A stretch of DNA of 64,000 bases from Gordonibacter urolithinfaciens. GTDB lineage: Bacteria > Actinomycetota > Coriobacteriia > Coriobacteriales > Eggerthellaceae. The position numbers and the translations under genes are program-made. This document shows positions 42,890 through 51,407 of this stretch, one piece after another. The stretch is from positions 2,728,001 to 2,792,000 of the forward strand of contig NZ_LT900217.1 in NCBI RefSeq assembly GCF_900199375.1, read 5' to 3'. How positions within the stretch are numbered: the stretch's first letter is position 1; each line of letters begins with the position of its first letter. The notes beneath the pieces are model-generated. The model was not told where the DNA came from and did no database searches. It saw only the letters and a list, made by a program, of their open reading frames with translations.

Positions 42890-43405
42890 TCAGCCGCGGA
42901 AGAGCACGAGCTCGCGCACGGGGATGCGCGTCTCGGCGTGGCGCTCGGGGTCGGCGGGGGCGTCGGCGGCGTAGCCGGCCGCCAGGATGCTCACCGGCTC
43001 GAGCGTAGCGGGCAGCTCGAGCGCCCGCGACGCGACGGCGGGGTCGAACGCGCAGATCCAGCAGGTGCCCAGGCCCAGATCGGTGGCCTCCATCATCATG
43101 TGGTCCGCCAGGATGCTCGCGTCGATGAGGGCCGCGTCCAGGCCGTCGAAGGAGCGCTTCCACGAGCGCCCGTGGTCGGCGCACACGACGATGGCGAGCG
43201 GCGCCCCGTGCAGGTTGCCGGCCGCGCCCAGCCGCGCGAGCGCCTCGGCGCCCTCGACGACGGCGAGGCGCACCGGCTGGCGGTTCGACGCCGTGGGCGC
43301 CACGTGGGCGGCCTCCACGATGCGGTCGACCTTCTCCCGTTCGACGGGGCGCGCCTCGTAGGCGCGCGACGAGTGGCGGCGCTTGGCCAGTTCGAGGAAA
43401 TCCAT
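42890..43405 (-). CDS. Nitroreductase family protein
   Basis: 171 aa, the size of the compact nitroreductase subgroup. It shows MDFLELAKRRHSSRAYEARPV (FMN phosphate-binding Arg-Arg/Ser), AAHVAPTASNRQPVRLAVV, and GLGTCWICAFDP near the C terminus. It is probably an FMN-dependent NAD(P)H oxidoreductase. AAAGGA precedes the ATG. Divergent from an HxlR regulator across an AT-rich operator, the standard arrangement in which HxlR controls a nitroreductase. Confidence 0.9.
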   Translation of the reverse strand: MDFLELAKRRHSSRAYEARPVEREKVDRIVEAAHVAPTASNRQPVRLAVVEGAEALARLGAAGNLHGAPLAIVVCADHGRSWKRSFDGLDAALIDASILADHMMMEATDLGLGTCWICAFDPAVASRALELPATLEPVSILAAGYAADAPADPERHAETRIPVRELVLFRG

Positions 43406-43482
43406 AATGCGATCCTTTCCGTGTTTTCCGGTTCCCTTGCCGCTCAGGGTACTCCATGATATCCAAATGACAAGTAGGCACT

Positions 43483-43506
43483 CTTTTGGTATATACTATC
43501 CAAAAG
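43483..43506. promoter_or_regulatory. Operator/promoter between nitroreductase and HxlR genes
   Basis: CTTTTGG (43483-43489) and CCAAAAG (43500-43506) form an inverted repeat around TATATACTAT, which contains a TATACT -10. HxlR proteins bind such AT-rich dyads. Confidence 0.6.
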
Positions 43507-43540
43507 GATACTAATGGGTTGAACGGGGAAGGAGCGCGCC

Positions 43541-43906
43541 ATGGCGAAGCGTGCGAACGCGTACCACTGCTCGGTGGAGGCGACGCTCGATCTGGTGGGC
43601 GGGCGCCACAAGGCGCTCATCCTGTGGCACCTGCGCGGCGGCAAGCTGCGGTTCGGGGAGTTGCGCCGCCTCATTCCGCAGGCCACGTCCAAGATGCTGA
43701 CGCAGCAGCTGCGCGAGCTGGAGGCGGACGGGATGTTGACGCGCATCGTCTATCCGGTGGTGCCCCCGAAGACGGAGTACGCGCTGACCGCGCTCGGCCG
43801 CTCGTTCACGCCCGTGCTCGAGGCCATGTGCGCGTGGGGGCGGGAGTACCTCGACCGGCTCGAGGCGTGCGCCCACGACGGCGAAGGGGCGGCCGCGGGG
43901 GAGTAG
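43541..43906 (+). CDS. HxlR-family winged-helix regulator
   Basis: 121 aa. Typical HxlR start with a single cysteine (NAYHCSVEATLDLVGGRHKALILWHL), then LRFGELRRLIPQATSKMLTQQLRELEADGMLTRIVY and the VPPKTEYALTALG wing. The cysteine near residue 9 is the usual redox or electrophile sensor position. AAGGAGCG precedes the ATG. Divergent from the nitroreductase, which it probably regulates in response to reactive electrophiles or oxidants. Confidence 0.9.
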   Translation: MAKRANAYHCSVEATLDLVGGRHKALILWHLRGGKLRFGELRRLIPQATSKMLTQQLRELEADGMLTRIVYPVVPPKTEYALTALGRSFTPVLEAMCAWGREYLDRLEACAHDGEGAAAGE

Positions 43907-43925
43907 CCGCGGCCGGAAGCCCTCG

Positions 43926-44747
43926 CTACGCCTGCGGCGAGGGGGCGTGGGCGGGGCGCGCGCTCACGAACACCTCGGTCCGGGGGTAATAGGCGAGGCG
44001 CACGGCGTCGCCGGCGTCGGCGATCTGCCGGAGCGCATCGCGGTCCTGCTCCTTGACGGACACGCGCACGGTCTCGCCGTCCTCGGCGACGAACTCGACT
44101 ACGAGGTCGGCCGAGCGCGCAGAGGCGTATCGGCCCGAGGGACGCTGCTCCTCGAAGTCACTCAGGAGGCAGCGCTGCTCGCGCGGACCCTCGATCGCGT
44201 CGGCCACGGCGTCGGATGCCCGCAGCGCTCCGAACGCTCCTGCGGCCGCGCCGAACGCGAGCATGAACGCCACGATGCCGAACGGCTTGACGACGCCGTA
44301 CGTGCAGCGGTGCTTCTGCCGATGCCGCCGGTAGAGCGCGAACACGGCGACGCAGAGCGCGATGGCGGCCCCTGCGGCGAGGGGCGCGCGGCCGAGCGCG
44401 GTGAGCGCGCCGAGGGCGAAGATCGTCGTTCCCGCGTAGCAGACGAGGTTGAGGACGACGACGCCCGCCTGTCGCGCCGTTTCGCGTGCCAGCGCGCGCC
44501 GCCCCTCCGCGGTGCGCGGGCGAGCGCGCCACGGGTCGTGCAGGACCGGCGGCACGAAGCAGAGCACGCCGATCCCCATGGCCAAGAACCCGATGCCCCC
44601 GATGCCGCGATCGACGAGCCCCTGGATTCCGACGGAAGGCGCGAATTCCCCGTACATGAGCGCGCCGAACCCGCCGAACAGCGCGACGGCGCCGACGACG
44701 GCGAACGCCTTTTCGGCCAAGGAGAAATCTGCGCGCAACACGGCCAT
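43926..44747 (-). CDS. Membrane protein of unknown function
   Basis: 273 aa. About four to five hydrophobic segments in the first 180 residues (FAVVGAVALFGGFGALMYGE, IGGIGFLAMGIGVLCFVPPVL, GVVVLNLVCYAGTTIFALGAL, AIALCVAVFALYR, GIVAFMLAFGAAAGAFGAL). The C-terminal soluble domain is ~85 residues with beta-type alternation (ADLVVEFVAEDGETVRVSVKEQD). AGGAAGGGAA precedes the ATG at 44747. Layout resembles DUF3592-type proteins, but I cannot confirm the family. It is convergent with HxlR and divergent from the ABC operon. Confidence 0.65.
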   Translation of the reverse strand: MAVLRADFSLAEKAFAVVGAVALFGGFGALMYGEFAPSVGIQGLVDRGIGGIGFLAMGIGVLCFVPPVLHDPWRARPRTAEGRRALARETARQAGVVVLNLVCYAGTTIFALGALTALGRAPLAAGAAIALCVAVFALYRRHRQKHRCTYGVVKPFGIVAFMLAFGAAAGAFGALRASDAVADAIEGPREQRCLLSDFEEQRPSGRYASARSADLVVEFVAEDGETVRVSVKEQDRDALRQIADAGDAVRLAYYPRTEVFVSARPAHAPSPQA

Positions 44748-44823
44748 GCGGTTCCCTTCCTCTTGCGTTTGCACAAGATGACAGTATAGCGCGCCGAGGG
44801 GGCGCGGGAAAAAGCGCCGCGGC

Positions 44824-44856
44824 CTTTAAAGAATCTTTAAGAACCGGGCGCATCCT
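44824..44856 (+). promoter_or_regulatory. Response-regulator-type direct repeats and promoter of the ABC operon
   Basis: CTTTAAAGAAT (44824-44834) and CTTTAAGAACC (44835-44845) are adjacent 11-bp repeats, as bound by OmpR-family regulators at the -35 position. A -10-like CATCCT follows at 44851-44856. Confidence 0.5.
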
Positions 44857-44884
44857 GGGTTCAGGCAAGAGAAAGGAAAGATCT

Positions 44885-45583
44885 ATGGGATGCATATTGG
44901 AGACGAACGCGCTCACGAAGACGTTCAAGGGACAGACGGCGGTCGACCATGTGTCGCTGCACGTGCCGGAGGGCTCGGTGTACGGCCTTTTGGGGCCGAA
45001 CGGCGCGGGGAAGTCGACGCTGCTTAAAATGGTGTGCGGCATGCTGCGCCCCACGTCGGGCGGCATCGCCTTCGCGGGGCGCCCGTGGACGCGCGCCGAC
45101 CTCGACGGCATCGGCGCGCTCATCGAGACGCCGCCGCTCTACGACAACCTCACCGCGCGCGAGAACCTGCGCGTGCGCACGACGCTCTTGGGCATGCCCG
45201 AAAGCCGCATCGACGAGGCGCTGGCCACGGTGGAGCTCGCCCATACGGGGTCGAAGCGCGCGGGGCAGTTCTCGCTCGGCATGAAGCAGCGCCTCGGCAT
45301 CGCGCTCGCGCTCGTGGGCAGCCCGCGCCTGCTCATCCTCGACGAGCCGACGAACGGCCTCGACCCGGTGGGCATCCAGGAGCTGCGCGCGCTCATCCGG
45401 TCGTTCCCGGAGCGCGGCATCACCGTGGTGCTGTCGAGCCATATCTTGAACGAAGTGGAGCACGTGGCCGACCTCGTCGGCATCATCGTGGAGGGCCGGC
45501 TGGCCTACGAGGCACCGCTCGACGCGGGCGTCGATCTGGAGAAACTGTTCATGGACGTGTGCATGGGGAAGGCGGTGGCATGA
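44885..45583 (+). CDS. ABC ATPase, lantibiotic-immunity type
   Basis: 232 aa. Walker A GLLGPNGAGKST is at about residues 36-47, signature QFSLGMKQRLGIA near 134, Walker B LLILDEPTNGLDP near 155, and the switch region VVLSSHILNEVEHVAD. Most similar in style to LanF/BcrA-type ATPases (SpaF, MutF) that expel antimicrobial peptides from the membrane. It is the first of three overlapping genes with two permeases and a downstream two-component system. No lanthipeptide precursor or LanBC enzyme is nearby, so it is probably a defence rather than a producer locus. Confidence 0.88.
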   Translation: MGCILETNALTKTFKGQTAVDHVSLHVPEGSVYGLLGPNGAGKSTLLKMVCGMLRPTSGGIAFAGRPWTRADLDGIGALIETPPLYDNLTARENLRVRTTLLGMPESRIDEALATVELAHTGSKRAGQFSLGMKQRLGIALALVGSPRLLILDEPTNGLDPVGIQELRALIRSFPERGITVVLSSHILNEVEHVADLVGIIVEGRLAYEAPLDAGVDLEKLFMDVCMGKAVA

Positions 45584-46356
45584 TGGGAGCTGCAGCAGGA
45601 TCGTTTCCGACCGTGTTCAAGGCGGAGGTGCTCAAGGGCCGCCGCGGCGCCCCGCGCAAGGTGGCGCTCATCGCGCCGCTGCCGTTCTGCGCGCTGGGCG
45701 TGCTGTCCTCGGGCGTGATCCCGGGCACGGGCGCCATCGGCGGCATCGCGACGTGCTTGTGGAACTACTGGTACGCGCTCATGATGCCGGTGGCCATCGC
45801 GCTCATCTGCGCGTCCATCGCGAACCTCGACGCGCGGCAGAAGCTGCGCCCGGTGCTCGGGCTTCCGCTGCCGCCGGCGCGCACGTGGTGGGCCAAGGTG
45901 GCCTATGCGCTCGCGCTCGTACTGGGGGCGAACCTCGTCGTGCTCGCCTGCTCGACGGTGCTCACGGCGCTCGGCGCCGAGGGGCCGAGCTTCGCCGAGG
46001 GGCTGGCCACGGCGGTCCTGCTGACCCTCGCCAGCTCGTGGATGGTTCCCGCCGCGCTCGCGCTGACCCTGCGCTTCGGCACGCTCGCCGGCATCGCGAT
46101 TCCGGCTTTGGCGCAGGTGGGCGTGGGCATCGCGCTGTGGACGTCGGGCGCGTGGTTCGCGTTTCCCCCGGCCACGACGCTGTGCGCGGTAGCGCCGCTC
46201 TTGGGCGTGGCGCCCTCGGGCGTGCCGCTCGAGGCGGGAGACGCGCTCGGCACCTTCGGCGGGGACGCCGTGCTCGGCATCGCGGTGGCCCTTGCCCTGT
46301 TCGCGGCGCTCGCCATCGCCGGGGCGGCGTGGTTCTCGAAGCGCGAGGCCGCATGA
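45580..46356 (+). CDS. ABC permease, LanE-like
   Basis: 258 aa with about six hydrophobic segments. The start FPTVFKAEVLKGRRGAPRKVALIAPLPF is typical of lantibiotic-protection permeases (SpaE/MutE), and WNYWYALMMPVAIALICA follows. Overlaps the ATPase stop (ATGA) and itself overlaps the next gene the same way. It forms the channel with the second permease. Confidence 0.84.
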   Translation: MMGAAAGSFPTVFKAEVLKGRRGAPRKVALIAPLPFCALGVLSSGVIPGTGAIGGIATCLWNYWYALMMPVAIALICASIANLDARQKLRPVLGLPLPPARTWWAKVAYALALVLGANLVVLACSTVLTALGAEGPSFAEGLATAVLLTLASSWMVPAALALTLRFGTLAGIAIPALAQVGVGIALWTSGAWFAFPPATTLCAVAPLLGVAPSGVPLEAGDALGTFGGDAVLGIAVALALFAALAIAGAAWFSKREAA

Positions 46357-47171
46357 TGGCGCGGGTGACGTTCGCGCACGCGCTGCGCTCGGAGGCTGCG
46401 CGGCTGCGCCGCTCGCCCCTCGTGTGGCTCCATGCGGTGTTGGCGACGGTGCTCGGCGGGCTGGCGGGCGCGTACTTCGCGTTCTCGGCCTGGGATTCGC
46501 TCATGGGGACCGACGCGTTCTTCCAGCTGCTCGGCGCCGGCGCGCCGCTTTTGGCGGGCATCTCGTGCGGGCTGGCGGCCGACGCGGAGCAGCGGGCGGG
46601 CGAGGCGGCGAACCTCTTGGGCGTGTCGTCGCGCAGAAGCGCGCTTGCGGCGAAGATCGTCGCGCTTTTGGGGCTCGGCCTCGCGGCGGCTGCCTGGGCG
46701 GCGGTGCTGTTCTGCGCGGCCCTCGCGCTGGCCGTGCGCCCGATGCCGGAGCTTCCGGCCCTCGCGCTGGCCGTGCTGGGCATCGCGCTGGGAAGCGCGT
46801 GCTCGTACGCGGTCTTCCTGATCGTGGCGCTGAAGTGGGGGCGCAACGCGTCCATCGGCCTGGGCGCGCTCGGGTTCATCGCTGCGATGGCGCTGCTCGG
46901 CGGGCTGGCGAACGGGCTGGTGACGGGAACGTTTTCCGGGGCGCTGGGCGTCGAGGCGGCCGCGCTCGTGCCGTTCGCCTGGCCGTCCCGCCTGGCGACG
47001 CTGCCCCTCGAGGCGTCCATCGCCTCGGCGATGGGCGCGGCCGGCCATGCCCAGGCGCTCGCGTCGGCCTGGACGACGGTGGCGCTTGCGTGCGTCGTCC
47101 TGACGGCCGTCGTGGCAGCCGCGGTGCTGGCCTGCGCGAACCGTTTCGAAGGCCGCCGCGGCGGCGAATGA
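46353..47171 (+). CDS. ABC permease, LanG-like
   Basis: 272 aa with about six hydrophobic segments. The start FAHALRSEAARLRRSPLVWLHAVLATVLGG matches the second permease of lantibiotic-immunity exporters (SpaG/MutG). The GISCGLAADAEQRAGEAANLLG segment near residue 70 is a family hallmark. Overlaps the preceding gene by 4 bases. Followed by ~200 non-coding bases and then the two-component regulatory pair. Confidence 0.83.
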   Translation: MMARVTFAHALRSEAARLRRSPLVWLHAVLATVLGGLAGAYFAFSAWDSLMGTDAFFQLLGAGAPLLAGISCGLAADAEQRAGEAANLLGVSSRRSALAAKIVALLGLGLAAAAWAAVLFCAALALAVRPMPELPALALAVLGIALGSACSYAVFLIVALKWGRNASIGLGALGFIAAMALLGGLANGLVTGTFSGALGVEAAALVPFAWPSRLATLPLEASIASAMGAAGHAQALASAWTTVALACVVLTAVVAAAVLACANRFEGRRGGE

Positions 47172-47375
47172 GGCATCGCCCCTCGCGCCTCGCCTCCGTC
47201 TTCCGTGCCCGACCGGAGCCCCCGTCGCCCGAAACACACGCAAAACGGCCTCCAAGCGTGTGTTCGGGGCGAATATGCGGATCGGGACTGGCGGGACGCG
47301 GGGCAGTGAGACGCGGGGCGGCGGGACGGGTTTGCCGCCTCATGCTACACTCGACGACGAAGGAAAGGAGCGAAG

Positions 47376-48038
47376 ATGGCGCGGATACTGGCGGTGGACG
47401 ACGAGCCGGCGATCAGGAGCCTGCTTGAGCGCACGCTCGGCAAGGACGGTCACGACGTGCGCTGCGCGGCATGCGCCGAGGAGGCGCTCGCCGCGCATCC
47501 CGAGCGCTACGACCTCGTGCTGCTCGACGTGATGATGCCCGGCATGGACGGCTTCGAGCTGTGCCGCATCGTCCGCGAGCGCACGGACGCGCCCATCGTG
47601 TTCCTCACGGCGAAAGCCGCGGAGGAGGACGCCGTGTTCGGCCTCGGCGTGGGCGCGGACGACTACGTGCGCAAGCCCTTCGGCGCGGCCGAGCTGCGCG
47701 CGAAGGTAGCCGCCCACCTGCGGCGCGAGAAGCGGGAGCGCGTGTACGCCCTCGCGTTCGGCGACGTGCGGCTCGACCTCGCGGCGCGGGAGCTGTACGT
47801 GGGCGAGGCGCGCGTGGCGCTGACGAAGACCGAGTTCGACGTGTGCGAGTTCTTGGCACGCCACCCCGGCCAGGTGTTCTCGCGCGACCAGATCGTCGAA
47901 GGCGTGCTGGGTTGGGGCGCCGAAAGCGACGCGGCCACGATCTCGGTGCACGTGAGCAACGCGCGCGCGAAGCTGAAGGCGGCGGGCGCGGAACCCGTGC
48001 AGACCGTATGGGGGGTGGGGTACAAATGGATCGCGTGA
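47376..48038 (+). CDS. OmpR/PhoB-family response regulator
   Basis: 220 aa. Receiver domain with acidic pocket Asp8-Asp9, phospho-acceptor Asp51 (LLDVMMPGMDG), Thr78 region and Lys100 region (VRKPF). The C-terminal winged helix (residues ~125-220) has ALTKTEFDVCEFLARHPGQVFSRDQI and VHVSNARAKL. AAGGAAAGGAG precedes the ATG. Overlaps the histidine kinase by 13 bases. It resembles the regulators (SpaR/MutR-like) that switch on LanFEG immunity pumps, and probably binds the 11-bp repeats at 44824. Confidence 0.92.
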   Translation: MARILAVDDEPAIRSLLERTLGKDGHDVRCAACAEEALAAHPERYDLVLLDVMMPGMDGFELCRIVRERTDAPIVFLTAKAAEEDAVFGLGVGADDYVRKPFGAAELRAKVAAHLRREKRERVYALAFGDVRLDLAARELYVGEARVALTKTEFDVCEFLARHPGQVFSRDQIVEGVLGWGAESDAATISVHVSNARAKLKAAGAEPVQTVWGVGYKWIA

Positions 48039-49465
48039 GCGGAAGCGGAACCCGGCGCGCCCGCGGGCGCGGTCTGCCGTTGAGCCTGGTCATCCTGCGC
48101 TACTTCGCCTACGTGCTGGCGGCGGCCGTCGCGTTGGCGCTGGGGACGTACGCCGTGTTCGGCATCCTCGTCGGCACGGGCACGGTGTATCCGGCGAACT
48201 ACGGCGACACGGCGCTCGCGGAGACGTCGGCGCGCCTGGCTGAGCTGCCGAGCGACGATGCTGGGGCGATCGACGACGCCGTGCCGTCGAGCTTTCGCTG
48301 GGCCCTGTTCGCGCAGGACGGCGCCTACGTGGCCGGCGATGCGCCCGAGCGCGCGAGGGACGATCTCAAGGCGGCCGCCTTCGACGGGCTCGCCATCGCC
48401 TACGGGGGGCTGAGCACGACGCGCTACGAGCCGGTGGAGCTGGTCGACGGCTCGGTGTGCGTGCGGACGTACGACTATATGCCGCAGTTCGCGTCGAAGG
48501 GGCTGCGCGACGCGCTGCCGAACCCGCAGAACCTGCTGTTGGGAGGGTTCGCCGTGCTGGCGGTGCTCGTGCTCGTGGGCATCGCCGTGCGCGCGGCGCG
48601 CGTGCTGTCGCGCAAGATGGCCCCGCTTGCAGACGCCGCGCGCCGCATCGAGGAGCGCGACCTCGACTTCGAGGTGGGGGCGTCGGGCGTGCGCGAGATC
48701 GACGACGTGCTGGGCGCGATGGACGAGATGCGCGCCTCGCTCAAGCGCTCGCTCGAGGCGCAATGGAGAAGCGAGCAGGCGCAGCGCGAGCAGATCGCCG
48801 CGCTCGCGCACGACCTCAAGACGCCGCTCACCGTGGTGCGCGGCAACGTCGACCTGCTGCTGGAAGGCGAGCTGTCGGACGAGGCGCGCCCGTGCGCGGC
48901 CGATGCGGCCGAGGGCGCGCGTCAGATGGGCACGTACCTGGCCGCGCTCATCGATGCGACGCTCGGCGACGCCGCGGCGTTCGCGCCGGTCGAACGTCCG
49001 CTGCGTCCCTTGCTCGAGCGGTTGCGCGCGCAGGCCGAGGCGCTTGCGGCGTGCGGCGGAGCGCAGGTGGCGTGGAGCGAGGGCGCGGCGCTGCCCGAGG
49101 CGCTGCGGATGGATGAGGCGCTCGTGGAGCGCGCCGCGATGAACGTGGTGGCGAACGCCGTGGAGCACGCGCCCGCCGGCTCGACGGTGGAGGTGCGCGT
49201 GCGGGCGGACGAGGCGGCGGGCGCGGGCGGCATGCTCGCGGTGAGCGTGGCCGATGCGGGGCCCGGCTTCTCTCCCGAGGCGCTGGAGCGCGCCTGCGAG
49301 CGCTTCTACCAGGGCGATCCCGCTCGCACCGCGCGCGGGCACCGCGGGCTGGGGCTGCATGTGGCCGCTCAGGCCGCCGCCCGCCACGGCGGCTCGGTGG
49401 AGCTGGCGAACCGCGAGGACGCGGACGGCGGCGCTTGCGTGACGCTGCGGTTTCCGCTGGGCTAG
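48026..49465 (+). CDS. Sensor histidine kinase
   Basis: 479 aa. TM1 at residues ~22-50, an extracytoplasmic domain of ~120 residues, TM2 at ~175-195, and HAMP at ~195-245. The HisKA domain has His262 in LAHDLKTPLT. HATPase_c contains NVVANAVEHAP (N box), DAGPGF (G1) and GHRGLGLHVAAQAA (G2). It partners the response regulator it overlaps. The signal is probably membrane stress or an antimicrobial peptide, from the adjacent LanFEG-type exporter. Confidence 0.92.
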   Translation: MDRVSGSGTRRARGRGLPLSLVILRYFAYVLAAAVALALGTYAVFGILVGTGTVYPANYGDTALAETSARLAELPSDDAGAIDDAVPSSFRWALFAQDGAYVAGDAPERARDDLKAAAFDGLAIAYGGLSTTRYEPVELVDGSVCVRTYDYMPQFASKGLRDALPNPQNLLLGGFAVLAVLVLVGIAVRAARVLSRKMAPLADAARRIEERDLDFEVGASGVREIDDVLGAMDEMRASLKRSLEAQWRSEQAQREQIAALAHDLKTPLTVVRGNVDLLLEGELSDEARPCAADAAEGARQMGTYLAALIDATLGDAAAFAPVERPLRPLLERLRAQAEALAACGGAQVAWSEGAALPEALRMDEALVERAAMNVVANAVEHAPAGSTVEVRVRADEAAGAGGMLAVSVADAGPGFSPEALERACERFYQGDPARTARGHRGLGLHVAAQAAARHGGSVELANREDADGGACVTLRFPLG

Positions 49466-49644
49466 GGGCGAGAGTTTTCCGCTCCTTCTTCCCCTCGCCT
49501 TCCCTGTCGCCCTCTCTCCTGCGGCGCGGGGTTTCGCTTGTGGACGCTTGCGCGCGCCCGCGCCGATTCGCGACGGACGCGGCGTGCGATCGGCGCGGCG
49601 CGGGACGCCCTCATCCTGAGCGGCATCCCGCGCCGCGTCCGGCG
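49466..49644. other. Short convergent intergenic region
   Basis: Pyrimidine-rich run (TCCTTCTTCCCC, 49481-49510) after the kinase stop. No gene seen. Confidence 0.4.
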
Positions 49645-50229
49645 CTACCCGGGGTAGAAGCCGTCCTTGTGGAGCTTGAACCAGGCATCGGGGTCGTCCT
49701 TCGCGCCCAGCTCGCGCAGCACCTCGCGCGCGAACTCGAGCGCGGCGCTGCCGTTCGCCGTGACCACGCCGCGGTCGGCCACCGCCTGCGCTTCCACGAA
49801 GTGCTCGGCGCCGCGGTAATGGGGTGCGCACTGCTGCACGTACTCGAGCGTGTTGCCCGTGTGGGCGCAGTCGTCGAGGAAGCCGTGCTCGGCCAGAAAC
49901 GCGGCCGCGTTGCAGATGCCTCCCACGAGCGCCCCTTGCTCCCGCGCACGGCGGACGAGGGGCTCAACGGCGTCGATGCCGCTCGTCGGGTCGAGCCAGG
50001 GGTTGCCTCCGATGAGCAGCAGGGCGGCGAATTCCTCGGGGACGTCGTCCAGCGCGTAGTCGGGCACCACGGCGATGCCGCCCATCGAGCGTTTCGGGGC
50101 ATGGTCGGGCGCGACGGTTTTCACCTCGAAGGAGTCGGTTTGGTTGAGCTCGGCGCACACGTACGAGCTTTCCCAGTCGGCGAAGCCGTCGAACACGTAG
50201 ACGAGCACGGTTTTCTTCGGATGCTGCAT
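49645..50229 (-). CDS. DJ-1/PfpI family protein
   Basis: 194 aa. Class I glutamine amidotransferase-like fold (VLVYVFDGFADWESSY at the N terminus). The nucleophile elbow GGICNAAAFLAEHG has a Cys near residue 105 and a following HTGNTLEYVQ block. Members include glyoxalase III-like, chaperone and transcription-linked proteins; the activity here is open. AAGGAAAGGATCC precedes the ATG. Downstream of a WYL regulator on the same strand, separated by a strong palindrome. Confidence 0.88.
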   Translation of the reverse strand: MQHPKKTVLVYVFDGFADWESSYVCAELNQTDSFEVKTVAPDHAPKRSMGGIAVVPDYALDDVPEEFAALLLIGGNPWLDPTSGIDAVEPLVRRAREQGALVGGICNAAAFLAEHGFLDDCAHTGNTLEYVQQCAPHYRGAEHFVEAQAVADRGVVTANGSAALEFAREVLRELGAKDDPDAWFKLHKDGFYPG

Positions 50230-50272
50230 GGTGGATCCTTTCCTTAGGGGGCGGAACCCATAGTACGGGGGC

Positions 50273-50298
50273 AACCATGACAGCTGTATGTCATGGTT
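50273..50298. promoter_or_regulatory. Palindromic operator between WYL regulator and DJ-1 gene
   Basis: AACCATGACA (50273-50282) and TGTCATGGTT (50289-50298) form a 10-bp-arm dyad overlapping the end of the regulator gene. A TACTAT -10 candidate for the DJ-1 gene lies near 50262 on the minus strand. Probable binding site of the WYL regulator. Confidence 0.6.
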
Positions 50299-51178
50299 TT
50301 CGAATATGTGCGAGATCGCCCAGGAATCCGCAGAGCCTTTGCACCCAGGCGGCGTCGTCGGTGCGGAAGCGCGCGACGCCGGCGGCTTCGTCCGCTCCGC
50401 GTTCGAGGAAGCGCGCGTCGATGGTTTCGACGAGGGCGAACTCGTTGGCCGCGTCGTAGTCGAGCTCCACGAGGAAGGTGCCCGGAACGTCCTCGTCGGG
50501 CGGCAGCAGCAGCGGGGCGTGCGGGGCGGAAAGGGCGAGCGCCGGGGTGTCGCGCGGTTCGAACGTTTCGCCCAACACCTCGAGAGCGGCGATTCGTTTG
50601 AGCTTGAACAGGCGAAACGCCTCGCGTTCTCGGCAGAAGGCGTGGAGGTACCAGCTCGATTGCTTGTAGACGAGCCGCGCCGGCTCCACGGTGCGCGCGC
50701 TGCGCCCCGACCGCGCGATGTACTCGATCCGCGCGCAGCGCCGCTCGCGCACGGCGTCGAGCAGAAGGGCGAGCTTCTCTTGCGCGATGCCGTCGGCGAA
50801 CCACGACGAGAGGTCGAGGGCGATGGGGCCGCTCGCGGCGACCTGCGCGTTCGCGTCGGCGCCGGGGACGAGCCGGGCGATGAGCTGCGTGACGGCCTGG
50901 TCGCCGTCGATGCTGCGCAGCCCGTCGAGCGCCGCGTACAGCGCTGCTGCGTCGTGCGTGCTCAGCAGGTCGCGGCGCACCTTGAAGCCCTCGACGACGC
51001 CCACGCCGCCGCCTGCGCCCGGGAACGTGACGAGGGGCACGCCCGCCTGCCCCAGCGTGTCGAGGTCGCGCGCGATCGTGCGCGTCGACACCTCGAACCG
51101 CTCGGCCAGCGCCCCGATGGTCGTGCGCTGCGCATCCGCCAGCACGCACATGATCCCGATGAGTCGTTCCATCCGCAT
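50291..51178 (-). CDS. WYL-domain transcriptional regulator (DeoR-like HTH)
   Basis: 295 aa. The N-terminal helix-turn-helix (MERLIGIMCVLADAQRTTIGALAERFEVSTRTIARDLDTLGQAG) is followed by a WYL domain. Its KQSSWYLHAFCRERE stretch gives the name motif, with VELDYDAANEFALVE in the C-terminal extension. WYL proteins often sense nucleotides or ssDNA and regulate stress genes. The ATG at 51178 follows GGGAGGGGGG; starts at 51172 or 51211 are possible. It probably controls the downstream DJ-1 gene. Confidence 0.9.
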   Translation of the reverse strand: MRMERLIGIMCVLADAQRTTIGALAERFEVSTRTIARDLDTLGQAGVPLVTFPGAGGGVGVVEGFKVRRDLLSTHDAAALYAALDGLRSIDGDQAVTQLIARLVPGADANAQVAASGPIALDLSSWFADGIAQEKLALLLDAVRERRCARIEYIARSGRSARTVEPARLVYKQSSWYLHAFCREREAFRLFKLKRIAALEVLGETFEPRDTPALALSAPHAPLLLPPDEDVPGTFLVELDYDAANEFALVETIDARFLERGADEAAGVARFRTDDAAWVQRLCGFLGDLAHIRKP

Positions 51179-51228
51179 AAGCCCCCCCCTCCCTCCCTTT
51201 CCTGCCTGCATTCAAGGCGCCAACTCGC

Positions 51229-51323
51229 CAAGCGCCAGCTTGCCGCGGCGTCAGCTTGCACTGGCGCAAACCTGCCGGAGTGCAAACCTGCCGGAACGCA
51301 AACTTGTCAAGCGCCAGCTTACC
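51229..51323. repeat. Tandem 16-bp repeats flanked by a direct repeat
   Basis: CAAGCGCCAGCTTGCC (51229-51244) recurs with one change at 51308-51323. Between them GCAAACCTGCCGGAGT (51266) is followed by GCAAACCTGCCGGAAC (51282) and a decayed third copy (51298). Confidence 0.6.
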
Positions 51324-51407
51324 ATGCCTGCGACGGAGTGCTTAGCGTGAAACATCTGTTCTCTTTATTATGCGCCGGCTGTTCTGTTTCGGGCGCCCGC
51401 GATGCAA

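Noticed and set aside
44885-49465. Lanthipeptide biosynthesis cluster
   Set aside because: Only immunity pump and regulator genes are present. No precursor peptide, LanB/LanC or LanM gene was seen nearby.
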